Shown: positions 6,646-14,663 of the stretch, in pieces
Layout: each line of letters opens with the position of its first letter
Position numbering within the stretch: position 1 is the stretch's first letter
DNA from: a virus
Direction: 5' to 3' (one strand)
Length of the DNA: 39,422 nucleotides
Virus record (IMG/VR): IMGVR_UViG_3300023210_000085
Location: 1-39,422 of that record
Translations under genes and position numbers: made by a program
Notes under the pieces: model-generated
The model's input: only the letters and a program-made list of their open reading frames with translations
Told to the model about the DNA's origin: nothing
Databases searched by the model: none

Positions 6646-7056
6646 TTATACTTGTGCGTCTACGACAGCAATTCCATCACCTGTGTCATGACCCGGTTCT
6701 GCGGATAATGCTCCAAGGACGTAAGGAATCTTCGTTCCACCGATTGGTGTTGCGACTGGTACGCCTTCATACTGCATTGTTTTGTTGTGCAAGCGTGTAA
6801 CCTGAACAATCGTGGAGTTATCCAGCAATGCATCAATTGACATTTCACCTTCAGCAAGTGTTGTCTTGTTAACAAGCTTAAGTGTTTCAGTTGTTGTATC
6901 ATCAGTTACACTAAAGCGTGTGTTACTGTTTTGGCTAACAATGTAAGCCTGTGTGGTTGTTGAAAGAACTTGTGATTCTCCCGTGAAGCGGTAACGTGTT
7001 ACGCTAACTCTTCCTGTTCCAAGTCCGATACGATCTTGATGAATTGGTCTTCCCAT
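6646..7056 (-). CDS. Probable virion structural protein, 136 aa
   Basis: The 136-residue product starts MGRPIHQDRIGLGTG and is rich in Thr and Val, with a beta-strand pattern. Small proteins of this kind accompany structural genes in T4-like phages of marine and alphaproteobacterial hosts, but I can name no specific homologue. AAGGAG precedes the ATG at 7056. A late-type octamer (7141-7134) and a leader of three hairpins lie upstream, and a strong terminator follows. It thus forms a one-gene late unit. The structural role is inference from the late promoter and composition. Confidence 0.7.
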   Translation of the reverse strand: MGRPIHQDRIGLGTGRVSVTRYRFTGESQVLSTTTQAYIVSQNSNTRFSVTDDTTTETLKLVNKTTLAEGEMSIDALLDNSTIVQVTRLHNKTMQYEGVPVATPIGGTKIPYVLGALSAEPGHDTGDGIAVVDAQV

Positions 7057-7078
7057 TTTATTTCTCCTTTATGGTCCA

Positions 7079-7141
7079 GTCTATGGACTACGGGGTTGGT
7101 TCCCCATAAACTAGCATTATGCTAGCAGTGTTGTATTTATC
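7079..7141 (-). promoter_or_regulatory. Late promoter with three-hairpin leader
   Basis: GATAAATA (7141-7134) is followed, from about six bases after the predicted start, by three perfect hairpins: CTAGCA/TGCTAG (7125-7111), GGGG/CCCC (7105-7092) and GTC/GAC (7088-7079). The AAGGAG Shine-Dalgarno comes next and is left unpaired. Confidence 0.5.
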
Positions 7142-7150
7142 ATAAGGAGA

Positions 7151-7441
7151 TCAAAGGTAGTGTATTTCTCGTTCACCAATCGTGTATAAATCGGAGTCGA
7201 TACCATCTATTTTATGTTTGCTGGTGATTTTCACATACGGGAAACGCTCCGAGAACACCCGAACAAGATGATTGAAGTCACCTGATGTCATATGTTTGAT
7301 CAGGATATCCTTACCGGCGATACGATTGAACGTATCTTTGGCTGGATCATCGCCTTCTTGTCTACGGAGATAATTGGTTGCCGCCAGTATCCTAAAAGAC
7401 GTTCCGGATGGTCCGGATAGATCAAGGTGGTATTTTGTCAT
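7151..7441 (-). CDS. Hypothetical protein, 96 aa
   Basis: The start at ATG 7441 overlaps the upstream stop as ATGA, which is preferred over a TTG at 7462. The product is mixed alpha/beta with a GKDILIKHMTSGDFNHLVRVFSERFPYVKI core and ends in IHYL. No known domain is recognised. It is the last gene of a chain of four-base-overlapping genes (7151-8970), so it is probably translated by coupling and expressed early. Confidence 0.75.
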   Translation of the reverse strand: MTKYHLDLSGPSGTSFRILAATNYLRRQEGDDPAKDTFNRIAGKDILIKHMTSGDFNHLVRVFSERFPYVKITSKHKIDGIDSDLYTIGEREIHYL

Positions 7442-7866
7442 GATGATGTCTTTGTTGTCCAACTGATCGTTCCCATGCGGTAATGCGGTGCTTTGCCTTC
7501 ATTTTTATGGTGTGTGGGAGACCACCAGAAACGTGCGTCTGATTGAATATTCTTTTCTGGATATTTGTCCCTCATTAACTCGATGAACTTTTCGCCCATT
7601 TGATCGTCCGGTGGATTTCGTGCACCCATATCGACACATTCGTAATGGTCCACTAGTGTGTAATTCTTGAGTGTTACTTTTAGCTTGAAATAGCCATCTT
7701 CGCCTTTGTGATAGCTGCCACCACTATCTGATTCCTCGACTCTGATATCTTTCAAATCATCTGGATCAATGGTTCCGCCGAAAGTACTGGCAACATCATC
7801 GAAGTTCACGTGTAGTTCATGTTTTACTTTCGTGATCACCGTTGTTTTAGTTTCGTAATTCATCAT
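7438..7866 (-). CDS. Hypothetical protein, 142 aa
   Basis: Start ATG 7866 overlaps the previous stop as ATGA, with AAAGGA just upstream; a second ATG follows immediately. The protein is soluble and charged, with an acidic EESDSGGSYHKGEDGYF stretch and a C-terminal half rich in tryptophan and histidine (RFWWSPTHHKNEG). I do not recognise a family. Both ends overlap neighbours by four bases, which marks it as part of the coupled early operon. Confidence 0.75.
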   Translation of the reverse strand: MMNYETKTTVITKVKHELHVNFDDVASTFGGTIDPDDLKDIRVEESDSGGSYHKGEDGYFKLKVTLKNYTLVDHYECVDMGARNPPDDQMGEKFIELMRDKYPEKNIQSDARFWWSPTHHKNEGKAPHYRMGTISWTTKTSS

Positions 7867-8123
7867 GCATCCTTTGGGAATTTTCTGACATTCAATGCGA
7901 ACCATACCGCATCGTCTTGGTTTTCGAAATACGCGACCGAACATGATTCGACACCATAATCTGACCATCCTTCGTGCAGGGTAGACCAGTTGCCTTTCAT
8001 GGTGTAGTTATCCCTCCAGTGGAGGTTGACACGCTGATATTTGATCGCTTTCAACTTGACACCTTTGGCCATGGCCTCACTGGCGAGTTGTTCGTGTTCA
8101 ATGTATTTCTTGTTTTTTCTCAT
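7863..8123 (-). CDS. Hypothetical protein, 86 aa
   Basis: ATG 8123 overlaps the upstream membrane-protein stop as ATGA; longer readings in this frame run back through that gene and are rejected. The product is basic at the N-terminus (MRKNKKY) and aromatic in the middle, ending with a WFALNVRKFPKDA segment. No family is recognised. Both ends overlap neighbours, so expression by translational coupling is likely. Confidence 0.75.
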   Translation of the reverse strand: MRKNKKYIEHEQLASEAMAKGVKLKAIKYQRVNLHWRDNYTMKGNWSTLHEGWSDYGVESCSVAYFENQDDAVWFALNVRKFPKDA

Positions 8124-8491
8124 GAGAATTTTTTGACCACAGCACGATGAAGGATTAAGAACGCCAGAAGAACTGACATATACCAGCTTGCCCCTGATAG
8201 CCCATAATATACCAATGAAAACGATACTGCCAGCCAAACCATTGCTGGCAAAACCCTGCCGCTTTGGTCAGTGAAGGCTGCTCGACGTTCTTCGACTGAT
8301 ACAACGGTATCTAGTTCTTCCGGAGAAAGAAGCAACAAACGTGCGGTAGCGATACAGCCTGACAAAAGAATACCAGACTGTATCAGCGCGGCGATGTTCA
8401 ATGTCGTCAAATACATAGGTTCGACTTGCCTAACCCATGGCGTCGTAGCCAGCCCAAACATGAACCCATACAGTAGGTATGCTATATTCAT
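8120..8491 (-). CDS. Small integral membrane protein, 123 aa
   Basis: The sequence shows hydrophobic helices at about residues 1-20, 28-55, 78-97 and 100-117, with a charged loop (LSPEELDTVVSVEERRAAFTD) between the second and third. That fits a four-helix inner-membrane protein with no recognised family. ATG 8491 overlaps the kinase stop as ATGA. Its early operon context argues against a holin and suggests a role in altering the host membrane, which is inference only. Confidence 0.75.
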   Translation of the reverse strand: MNIAYLLYGFMFGLATTPWVRQVEPMYLTTLNIAALIQSGILLSGCIATARLLLLSPEELDTVVSVEERRAAFTDQSGRVLPAMVWLAVSFSLVYYGLSGASWYMSVLLAFLILHRAVVKKFS

Positions 8492-8970
8492 TCTTTGATC
8501 TCGATGATTTCATCAAATCCTTCGTCTCTGGTAGGGGGAACGTAATTTCCTATCATAGATTCCATGACATGACTTGGTATCGTTTTGCCCGGACGTGAGT
8601 CCAATCGACGCTGGAGTTCTTCTGCTTCCGGAATAGGAAACACCACGGCCACCTTTCGGTAGTCTTTGGGAATTTTGCTCAACTTGCCCATACGGGCTTT
8701 GGCACTCAGGTTGGTTTGATCCCAAAAGATGTCCATACCGGCGAAGGTAGCTTCCGCCAGAGACTCATTCATACAGGCGGTTGCTTCCTTGATGGTGCTT
8801 TGGAAAACATCGTTGTACGTTTTGCCTTCTGCATCGGCAGCGCCTTGAATGTACTCGTCGGTTGAATACAAAAATACGGATTCGTTGACATAATCGTCCA
8901 TCAGACAACAAGTCCAAGTAGATTTACCGGACGCTGGAACGCCTACGAGCATGTATACAGTTTTAGTCAT
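8488..8970 (-). CDS. P-loop kinase, polynucleotide-kinase-like, 160 aa
   Basis: The start was placed at ATG 8970 (MTKTVYMLVGVPASGKST), with AGAGG upstream, because this puts the Walker A motif GVPASGKST at the expected N-terminal position. STDEYI and the FWDQTNLSAKARMGKL segment near residue 80 match the AAA_33/zeta-like kinase and 5'-polynucleotide kinase domain, and a RRLDSRPGKTIP lid segment follows. It lacks the C-terminal phosphatase domain of T4 Pnk. It sits in the operon with an RnlA-type RNA ligase, which suggests a role in RNA end healing and repair. Other P-loop kinase substrates are possible. Confidence 0.8.
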   Translation of the reverse strand: MTKTVYMLVGVPASGKSTWTCCLMDDYVNESVFLYSTDEYIQGAADAEGKTYNDVFQSTIKEATACMNESLAEATFAGMDIFWDQTNLSAKARMGKLSKIPKDYRKVAVVFPIPEAEELQRRLDSRPGKTIPSHVMESMIGNYVPPTRDEGFDEIIEIKE

Positions 8971-9137
8971 CTTTGAATGCCTCTTTTCTTCCTTTTGGCG
9001 TTGCGATTGCGTAAGTTGTTCGATGGGTACCGCTTGCTGGGAGACGTTTGAATTCAATCAACGCTTTTCCTTCAAGCTTTTTCAAAGCAGGATCGTACTA
9101 AAAGTTCGTGGCGACGTTCTTTGCTATTCTGATACAT
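8963..9137 (-). pseudogene. Small gene interrupted by a +1 frameshift (about 57 aa if restored)
   Basis: ATG 9137 has a good AAGGA Shine-Dalgarno and opens a frame that stops after 21 codons (TGA 9074-9072). Immediately afterwards another frame, lacking an ATG, encodes LEGKALIEFKRLPASG... and continues to TAA 8965-8963, overlapping the kinase ATG. Removing one A from the AAAAA run near 9081 joins both into a smooth protein of about 57 residues. It could be a decayed gene, a sequencing error or a programmed shift. Alternatively the second part starts at TTG 9061, which has its own AAGGA. Confidence 0.45.
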
Positions 9138-9324
9138 CATTCCATCCTTCTTCTATGATTTCACGTACATGGTCATATAACAAACCATCACCGGGACGCA
9201 TGGCTAAACTGCCTTGCACAACAACGTTGTTGATTGTCTCGGCACATAGATTTTCCTTCATGGCAACAACCGCCAACCGAAGTCGTTCGGCCTTGCTGGG
9301 TGGTTTTGGTTTACGTTTGGCCAT
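9124..9324 (-). CDS. Small basic protein, 66 aa
   Basis: The second ATG (9324) is preferred over the one at 9330 because GGGAG lies seven bases upstream of it and only one or two from the first. The N-terminus is strongly basic and proline-rich (MAKRKPKPPSKAERLRL), followed by a helical segment and an acidic end (VREIIEEGWNDVSE). It overlaps the end of the RNA ligase gene by 14 bases. No family is recognised. The charge pattern could suit nucleic-acid binding, which is a guess. Confidence 0.75.
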   Translation of the reverse strand: MAKRKPKPPSKAERLRLAVVAMKENLCAETINNVVVQGSLAMRPGDGLLYDHVREIIEEGWNDVSE

Positions 9325-10567
9325 CGTCATTCTCCCAATAGTGTTTGATCAAATCGTACTTAACGTTCTTGCTCAAGTGCCGCTCAACGTATGCCATGAA
9401 AATCTCACGAGGATCGCGGTCAAAGTCCCACATCTTGAAATACAAACCTTTGTCAAATTCGAGTTCAAGATCAGCCATCGCAAATTCTTTGCGACTATAC
9501 GTACGATGGAAGTACAACATGTCCGATGCCAACTTGGCAACAGAAAGGTTGAACCCTTTCCAGAACATACGCTCGAAATCATCAACCATTTGCAAATCTT
9601 CTGGAAGGATGAATGCTTTAGCATCGTCCAAGTTTTCATTCACAATCAATTCAACAAGCTTACGGTTGCTGCTGATGATATCCTTGGTGCGGTGTAACTG
9701 AACATACCATTCACCTTTGATCTTCAACATATGACCATCGTCAAACCGGATGACATAACCTTCAGTGCCTTCCAGATCACGTGCATCGTCCAAGAACTCT
9801 TGCATGTTTTCCACAGTACCCTCGACCAACTTGATCACAGGGATGTTGTACGGGTCTGCTAGCGTATGCATTCCGCCGTGGGTGTGATACTTACCGGTGT
9901 TTTGATGACGAATTGCAGTCAGCACCATGTTATCGACCGGATGATCGATCACGATTTTGTCAGAGTTCGACAACCATTCAAAGATTGGAGTCAACTTAGA
10001 CTGATGCAGATCGTATGCAAAGTCACTGTACCACGGATGTACGGATGCCATTGCCTGTAATTTAGGGATAGAATGAGTTTGTTGGTATCGCTTGACAAAC
10101 AGTGATGCACGTTCTGCAGTCTCAGTTGCATGTCCCATCTTGGTACCCCAATGAACGGTGTCATCGAAGATCAATGGAGTGATCATTGAGCCATCCAACT
10201 TCTCAAGGATAACATGAGGAAGGCTGATGTCGATCAGGTGCATTTGAGTTTCGTCGCGTTCGTTTACATTGAAGAACTTGTGATATCGACGTGCGGCGAC
10301 TTCTCCGGTATCGGCATAGAACACCATACCACGAAGTTCACGTAGAACAGTTGCAGCATAATCATCAAGAGTTTCTGGAATACCGTCGTGCTCAATGTCA
10401 CCATTGGTCAATCCAACCATCCCGATTGGCGGGAAGGTATCAGGCATGTTCACCATATAGTTCACGATCAGGAATGGGCCTCGTTCGGCCACGATGAATT
10501 CATCCTTCCCTTCGATGATAGGATAAATTTCACTGATGTTAGTTATATGTGGAAACGTGTAGTGCAT
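9311..10567 (-). CDS. rnlA: RNA ligase, T4 RnlA family
   Basis: The 418-residue product seals 3'-OH and 5'-phosphate RNA ends in the cytoplasm using ATP. The nucleotidyltransferase motif LEKLDGSM has the adenylated lysine at residue 123. Further motifs are the FEW segment, EGYVIRF (motif IV) and the motif V region LKIKGEWYVQLH; a helical C-terminal domain as in T4 Rnl1 follows. Length is somewhat above T4 Rnl1 (374). I chose ATG 10567, preceded by GAGAG, over an upstream ATG that would overlap the 55-aa gene. In T4 the enzyme repairs tRNA nicked in the anticodon loop; here it shares an operon with a P-loop kinase. Confidence 0.93.
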   Translation of the reverse strand: MHYTFPHITNISEIYPIIEGKDEFIVAERGPFLIVNYMVNMPDTFPPIGMVGLTNGDIEHDGIPETLDDYAATVLRELRGMVFYADTGEVAARRYHKFFNVNERDETQMHLIDISLPHVILEKLDGSMITPLIFDDTVHWGTKMGHATETAERASLFVKRYQQTHSIPKLQAMASVHPWYSDFAYDLHQSKLTPIFEWLSNSDKIVIDHPVDNMVLTAIRHQNTGKYHTHGGMHTLADPYNIPVIKLVEGTVENMQEFLDDARDLEGTEGYVIRFDDGHMLKIKGEWYVQLHRTKDIISSNRKLVELIVNENLDDAKAFILPEDLQMVDDFERMFWKGFNLSVAKLASDMLYFHRTYSRKEFAMADLELEFDKGLYFKMWDFDRDPREIFMAYVERHLSKNVKYDLIKHYWENDDGQT

Positions 10568-10574
10568 TGTACTC

Positions 10575-10742
10575 TCAATTCTTAGACCAAGGAGCGTTAG
10601 TGCCCGTTTTGCGTGGGATACCCCTGAATGGATCATCCTCTGCTATATCATTCCAGAACTTCATTCGTTTATCGTGTTCCACCTGCTGTTGTAGCTGGTA
10701 TTCTTTATCACGAAGTTCTCGAATTGTTGTTTTTTTGGCCAT
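10575..10742 (-). CDS. Small charged protein at the head of the RNA ligase operon, 55 aa
   Basis: A 56-codon frame from ATG 10742 to TGA 10577-10575 starts MAKKTTIRELRDKEY and continues as a charged helix (QLQQQVEHDKRMKFW) with a C-terminal PFRGIPRKTG segment. It has no clear Shine-Dalgarno. A consensus promoter (10749-10776) ends six bases before the ATG, so the mRNA should start at the initiation codon. It is the first gene of the unit that continues into rnlA, eight bases downstream. No known family. Confidence 0.75.
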   Translation of the reverse strand: MAKKTTIRELRDKEYQLQQQVEHDKRMKFWNDIAEDDPFRGIPRKTGTNAPWSKN

Positions 10743-10748
10743 TGCCGA

Positions 10749-10776
10749 AGTATACCAGAAATGTTGTAGGTGTCAA
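10749..10776 (-). promoter_or_regulatory. Early promoter giving a predicted leaderless mRNA
   Basis: TTGACA (10776-10771), a 16-base spacer and TATACT (10754-10749) lie on the minus strand. The ATG begins at 10742, seven bases past the -10, where transcription normally starts. Confidence 0.8.
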
Positions 10777-10777
10777 G

Positions 10778-11086
10778 CTATTTTTTCGGATTGATGTATT
10801 TGTCGGCATCCTTGAATGGATGTGCCATCGTGATTTGCTTGACAATTGTTGATTTGGGTATAGCTAACCAACCGAGTGCATTGGTTTCATTGTCGTCGCC
10901 TTTTCCATCAACATGTGGAACTATTACAACATATTTGGTTTTTGGATAATCTTTGTGTTCGTATAACCAGCCGACTGATTCGATATACGGGTGCACTGAT
11001 TCATGAACAGTTGAGATATCCTGCCAATCTGTTGGGCACCCGGTTGCGTCCATCCATAAGATGTACGTGAGATTTCCTAATTTCAT
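10778..11086 (-). CDS. Conserved hypothetical protein, 102 aa
   Basis: AAGGAG lies before ATG 11086, nine bases after the methyltransferase-like gene. The sequence has a pattern seen in small phage and bacterial proteins of unknown function: W-D near the start, a SVGWLYEHKD strand, KYVVIVPHVDG, and a final WLAIPKSTIVKQI. It is a compact alpha/beta protein without a signal peptide or membrane segment. Co-transcribed with the nuclease-helicase pair, it may be an accessory gene of that unit; the sequence does not show a function. Confidence 0.75.
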   Translation of the reverse strand: MKLGNLTYILWMDATGCPTDWQDISTVHESVHPYIESVGWLYEHKDYPKTKYVVIVPHVDGKGDDNETNALGWLAIPKSTIVKQITMAHPFKDADKYINPKK

Positions 11087-11095
11087 TTGAACTCC

Positions 11096-12214
11096 TTATT
11101 CATAATATGGCAATCGTTTGAGTATTTCCAAACTGAGTGTTCTAACGTTCTTGGCCTCGAACATTGATGCTATATCGTTTCGGATTTCTTCGTCCTGTAG
11201 CCATTCTTTCAATGTGTTGGCCTGTTTTTCCGTGTCGCATGCAAATGCCGTGATTCCCATGGCCCATGGTTTACCATCATTCTCATATACTACTGAATAC
11301 AATTTTCCATTTGGTGGACGGTCATTAATCAATACCAACCAAGGACTCGTAGACCACTTTTTTGACGCATCGGCAATACTACGTGGTACTGTTTTAAAAA
11401 CCAATTTATCCCCCGATAATATCTTATGAAGAATATCCACTCCGATGTCAACTGCATCTGTTTTGGCTAATGTGTTATCACCAGGCAATGGGTCGATGCG
11501 GGGTCGTTTTGGATATAACCAAGGTCTGCCCTCCAAAGCATCTACCTTGATTGGTACTCTATTATTCACGGCATCATCCAGCATCACGTAATGCATTTTA
11601 CGGCGATAATCAACTCGGTCAGAAATATTAACTGGATCAATCACCGAATGTTTATGAATTCGGTTGTTATGATATTTGAATTTATCAGCGCCTGATTCCA
11701 TATGATCTTCCAGAACAAACGCACATTTACTTGCGAGAAACAGTCCGGTTTCCGTGATCTTATTGTACATCAATGGTGTGTTGTGGTTGCTGGCTGGATA
11801 GTTTGGTTCATAAATCGTAGGACACCCAACCACAAAATCGTATTCATTTATCAAATGGTTCATGTATGTATCTATGCTAACTATTTTGATGTCAGCAGAA
11901 ATGCCCGGAGCGATGGAATTTATAATCGTTTTTTTGAGATGACAATCAGTGACGAAGACGATATCTGAGTACCCATCAAGTTTATCACAAAACAAAAACT
12001 CTATCGCACCGACTATGATTAATCGGCCACGGTTTGGGGCATGATCGTGCGCCATGATTTCAGTGCACAGTTCGAACGGCAACGCCACGTTGTACTCATA
12101 CGGCGCATTTGTAGGTGGACGAAAGGTGTCATCCAATATCCGCTGGTGCATTGCGTAATATGCTTCCATGGGCGGGATCAACCATACATTTGAATGTTCG
12201 AATGATGTTATCAT
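11096..12214 (-). CDS. Methyltransferase-like protein (Eco57I/TaqI type), degenerate motif IV
   Basis: The 372-residue product has the layout of an N6-adenine DNA methyltransferase. A hydrophobic motif-I-like strand RLIIVGAIEFLF lies at 64-75, a VFVTD strand near 90, and IVSIDTYMNHLINEYDFVVG leads into the position where NPPY should be, but it reads GCPTIYE at 130-136. After that come a helix and FVLED strand as in Eco57I-type enzymes, and a C-terminal TSPWLVLI...LSLEILKRLP region resembling their target-recognition end. The ATG overlaps the helicase stop as ATGA, so both are translationally coupled in the gene order of fused type ISP enzymes. Methylation activity is doubtful; a DNA-recognition role is possible. 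Confidence 0.55.
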   Translation of the reverse strand: MITSFEHSNVWLIPPMEAYYAMHQRILDDTFRPPTNAPYEYNVALPFELCTEIMAHDHAPNRGRLIIVGAIEFLFCDKLDGYSDIVFVTDCHLKKTIINSIAPGISADIKIVSIDTYMNHLINEYDFVVGCPTIYEPNYPASNHNTPLMYNKITETGLFLASKCAFVLEDHMESGADKFKYHNNRIHKHSVIDPVNISDRVDYRRKMHYVMLDDAVNNRVPIKVDALEGRPWLYPKRPRIDPLPGDNTLAKTDAVDIGVDILHKILSGDKLVFKTVPRSIADASKKWSTSPWLVLINDRPPNGKLYSVVYENDGKPWAMGITAFACDTEKQANTLKEWLQDEEIRNDIASMFEAKNVRTLSLEILKRLPYYE

Positions 12215-14487
12215 TTTACCAAGGGTGGAACCTGTGATTTAAAGACCGATAGCAAATCTTCGTCGGTTTTATCACTGAACGTATACAGTGTTTCCTCGAA
12301 TCGAATATACTGTTCCAATTTTTCAATGGTGGTCAAACCCTCCATGTACATATCAGGGAAGGTATCCCTAAGTGTGTCATCGGTTAGATTATGTGGCAGC
12401 AATAGGCTAGAATCGATATCGTTGTATATGTTATCGAAACCAGCATCATGAAGCTTTTTCAATAGCCGCATTGCTCGATGATATCCATTTTTAGCATTCA
12501 TGTCGGCGGCTTCTACTGGCAGATACACACGGCCATATGGCTTCACCCAATTAGAAAGATCGTTGACGCTGATCTCGCCGCGCTGTAAACGATCCCTATC
12601 CTCTTGGGATAATCTGAGACAACGCCCGACCGATTGCTGAATTTTGATGGCATTCATGCCTCGCGCCACACAAACTGAACTGACGCCGGGCAAATCCATG
12701 CCTTCCGAAACGATATCATAATTCAATAATACCGCAAATGGCTCTGTGCTAAATCTGTCGAAAATATAACGACGATCCTTCGCAGACGTTTCGGCAGTGA
12801 CGTTCGCTATGTATGCTTCTGGGAACAATTCAGTCAATGCTCGACGGTGATGCAACGTGATGGCTGCTCCATCAGCAAAAATGATCATTCTCGTTGGGGC
12901 GTTTCGTTCTTCATTCAGAGAAACATCATGTTCGAGGCACCGCTTGAAGTATGTCAATTGCCTATTATCCGAAGAGTTGCTTATGACGCGCAATTCGTTA
13001 GCAATGTCTTTCGTATCCACTTCATTTGTGATGGTCATTCCGGATTCGATTATCACGGGGAATACTTTCGGAGACACCATAACTGCTGCATGAATTAATT
13101 CTGCTGCCGAGATTGAATAGATAATGTCTCCAAAGATTTCTTTGTTCGACATATCGCATTCCGTTTTATTGTGCTTCATTGTAGCAGTCCAAAACAATGT
13201 TCTAGGGAATCGTTTGACCAATTCAGGGACCGACATCACGAGTGCTGTCAATCGAGCCTTTTCCTCTTCATCTTTGTGAATTGCATCAGGCACCAAGTTG
13301 TGCGCTTCATCGGCATGCCATGTATCTAGACATAGTTTCAATGCTTCTTGGTGATCATCAGAAATATCCGGATTGTTTTCGAATAATTGAATAGCCGCAA
13401 TTACTGTTGGCAAACTTGCATAAGTTGAATGAATCATCAATGGGGGATTATCATTGGAAATTTGATCCAGAAGTATCTCCATTAGTTCTACTGGATCAGT
13501 TGTGTTCATTGGGCGGGAAACTGTTTCATCTTCTTCGAAGAACACTTTTTTGCCGAAGTCGTCTCGGCTACATACGAATACCTCACGATAGGTATTTTTG
13601 CATGAGACATGTAAGATATCTTGCGTTTGGTCAATCAATGCCAGTCGCGGAGAACTCAAAAGATTTATACTATTTGGATTCATACTAAATCGATGATCGA
13701 TGTCCTTGATGAAAATTACAGTTTTGCCGCCACCCGTGGGGATAGCGATACAGCCGTGAATAGTTGGCGAAGACTGTAGCATTCGATATACTATTTGTTG
13801 ATGTGGGTACAAAACAAATTCGCTTATTGATTGTCTTGAACTCATGGTATCCATGTATCTGCGCTCACATGCGTCCCAAAAGCTGGTCCAAAAGTTATCC
13901 ATGTTGACAGTGGTCGTGATAAGATCATGCCAGCAAATGAAGTGGGTATAATCATTCAGGTTCTCGGACAAATCCTGCGCCGATGTTATGATGACCATGT
14001 GATCTTCATCATCTACCCCTAGTGAAAAATCTTTAACACTTTGACGATAGAAATTAGAAATATGATCGTCGTTATTGTCTACCCGATCTTTGGGATTTCC
14101 CTTGAATTTGAACTGGATAGTTGCCCATTTTTTAGTGACGGTATTGAAGGCCACGCCATCAACGCCGTGGTCAACGATGCCCAATGCCGTTATTGGGGTG
14201 AACTTTTCCAATCTGCATGTGTTAGTGAACATGTTTGAATTGATGTAGTATTCTCCGAACACTTCGAATCCATCACCCACGAACTGGTTGTATTTTTTGG
14301 AGTTTTTCTTCCCAAGGGCTTTGCCAGCTTTTTTGAGGTTAGCGTGGAATTCCTTGAATGATTTGATCTCTCGGTAATCGATTCCAGCTTCATGGAGGCC
14401 GGATATCATTGTGCCCACAATTAGTGGATCAGCTTGCAGATTATAACTTGAGTCGTGCGAGGTCGGTAATGCCATAAGAGGTTCCAT
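12211..14487 (-). CDS. Mrr-like nuclease fused to SF2 helicase (type ISP/UvsW-like)
   Basis: The 758-residue protein has an N-terminal restriction-endonuclease-like domain: GDGFE at 71-75, DHGVDGVA with Asp106 and Asp110, and the QxK motif in ATIQFKFKG at 122-130, which fits the D...(E/Q)xK active site. A superfamily 2 helicase follows: Walker A IPTGGGKT (249-256), DEAH (393-396), WTAT (433-436) and motif VI QSVGRCLRL (618-626). A helical tail ends the protein. T4 UvsW has no such nuclease domain. Together with the downstream methyltransferase-like gene the order matches type ISP restriction enzymes. A TTGACT/TATAAT promoter lies upstream. Start 14487 is not certain; ATG 14475 is an alternative. 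Confidence 0.85.
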   Translation of the reverse strand: MEPLMALPTSHDSSYNLQADPLIVGTMISGLHEAGIDYREIKSFKEFHANLKKAGKALGKKNSKKYNQFVGDGFEVFGEYYINSNMFTNTCRLEKFTPITALGIVDHGVDGVAFNTVTKKWATIQFKFKGNPKDRVDNNDDHISNFYRQSVKDFSLGVDDEDHMVIITSAQDLSENLNDYTHFICWHDLITTTVNMDNFWTSFWDACERRYMDTMSSRQSISEFVLYPHQQIVYRMLQSSPTIHGCIAIPTGGGKTVIFIKDIDHRFSMNPNSINLLSSPRLALIDQTQDILHVSCKNTYREVFVCSRDDFGKKVFFEEDETVSRPMNTTDPVELMEILLDQISNDNPPLMIHSTYASLPTVIAAIQLFENNPDISDDHQEALKLCLDTWHADEAHNLVPDAIHKDEEEKARLTALVMSVPELVKRFPRTLFWTATMKHNKTECDMSNKEIFGDIIYSISAAELIHAAVMVSPKVFPVIIESGMTITNEVDTKDIANELRVISNSSDNRQLTYFKRCLEHDVSLNEERNAPTRMIIFADGAAITLHHRRALTELFPEAYIANVTAETSAKDRRYIFDRFSTEPFAVLLNYDIVSEGMDLPGVSSVCVARGMNAIKIQQSVGRCLRLSQEDRDRLQRGEISVNDLSNWVKPYGRVYLPVEAADMNAKNGYHRAMRLLKKLHDAGFDNIYNDIDSSLLLPHNLTDDTLRDTFPDMYMEGLTTIEKLEQYIRFEETLYTFSDKTDEDLLSVFKSQVPPLVK

Positions 14488-14502
14488 TCAATTATAACAT
14501 TA

Positions 14503-14532
14503 ATTATAGAACGAACGACCGAATGGAGTCAA
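14503..14532 (-). promoter_or_regulatory. Early promoter of the nuclease-helicase operon
   Basis: TTGACT (14532-14527) and TATAAT (14508-14503) lie 18 bases apart on the minus strand, with the ATG about 15 bases past the -10. Confidence 0.65.
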
Positions 14533-14594
14533 GTTTTTTCGTGCTTTTTTTCAAGGGGTTGCGAGAGTTCTTTGTGACTCTTTGTCACCATTAG

Positions 14595-14663
14595 TATAAA
14601 TATAGATGTAGTTCACGATGCGCAAACATCCAACTACTCTAACGTCTGGAAGGACAATCAGCA
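14595..14663 (+). promoter_or_regulatory. Late promoter and conserved structured leader of HNH gene
   Basis: TATAAATA (14595-14602) is followed by a hairpin whose outer stem GTAGTT/AACTAC (14608-14613 / 14632-14637) begins at the predicted start, with an inner GATG/CATC stem. A block of about 28 bases then runs to the ATG. This block and the stem recur before the HNH gene at 27767, where one stem pair changes from T-A to G-C. Confidence 0.6.

Noticed and set aside
8951-9697. 248-codon open frame on the plus strand
   Set aside because: It runs antisense across the RNA ligase, the 66-aa gene and the kinase start; protein composition is implausible and no ribosome-binding site is present.
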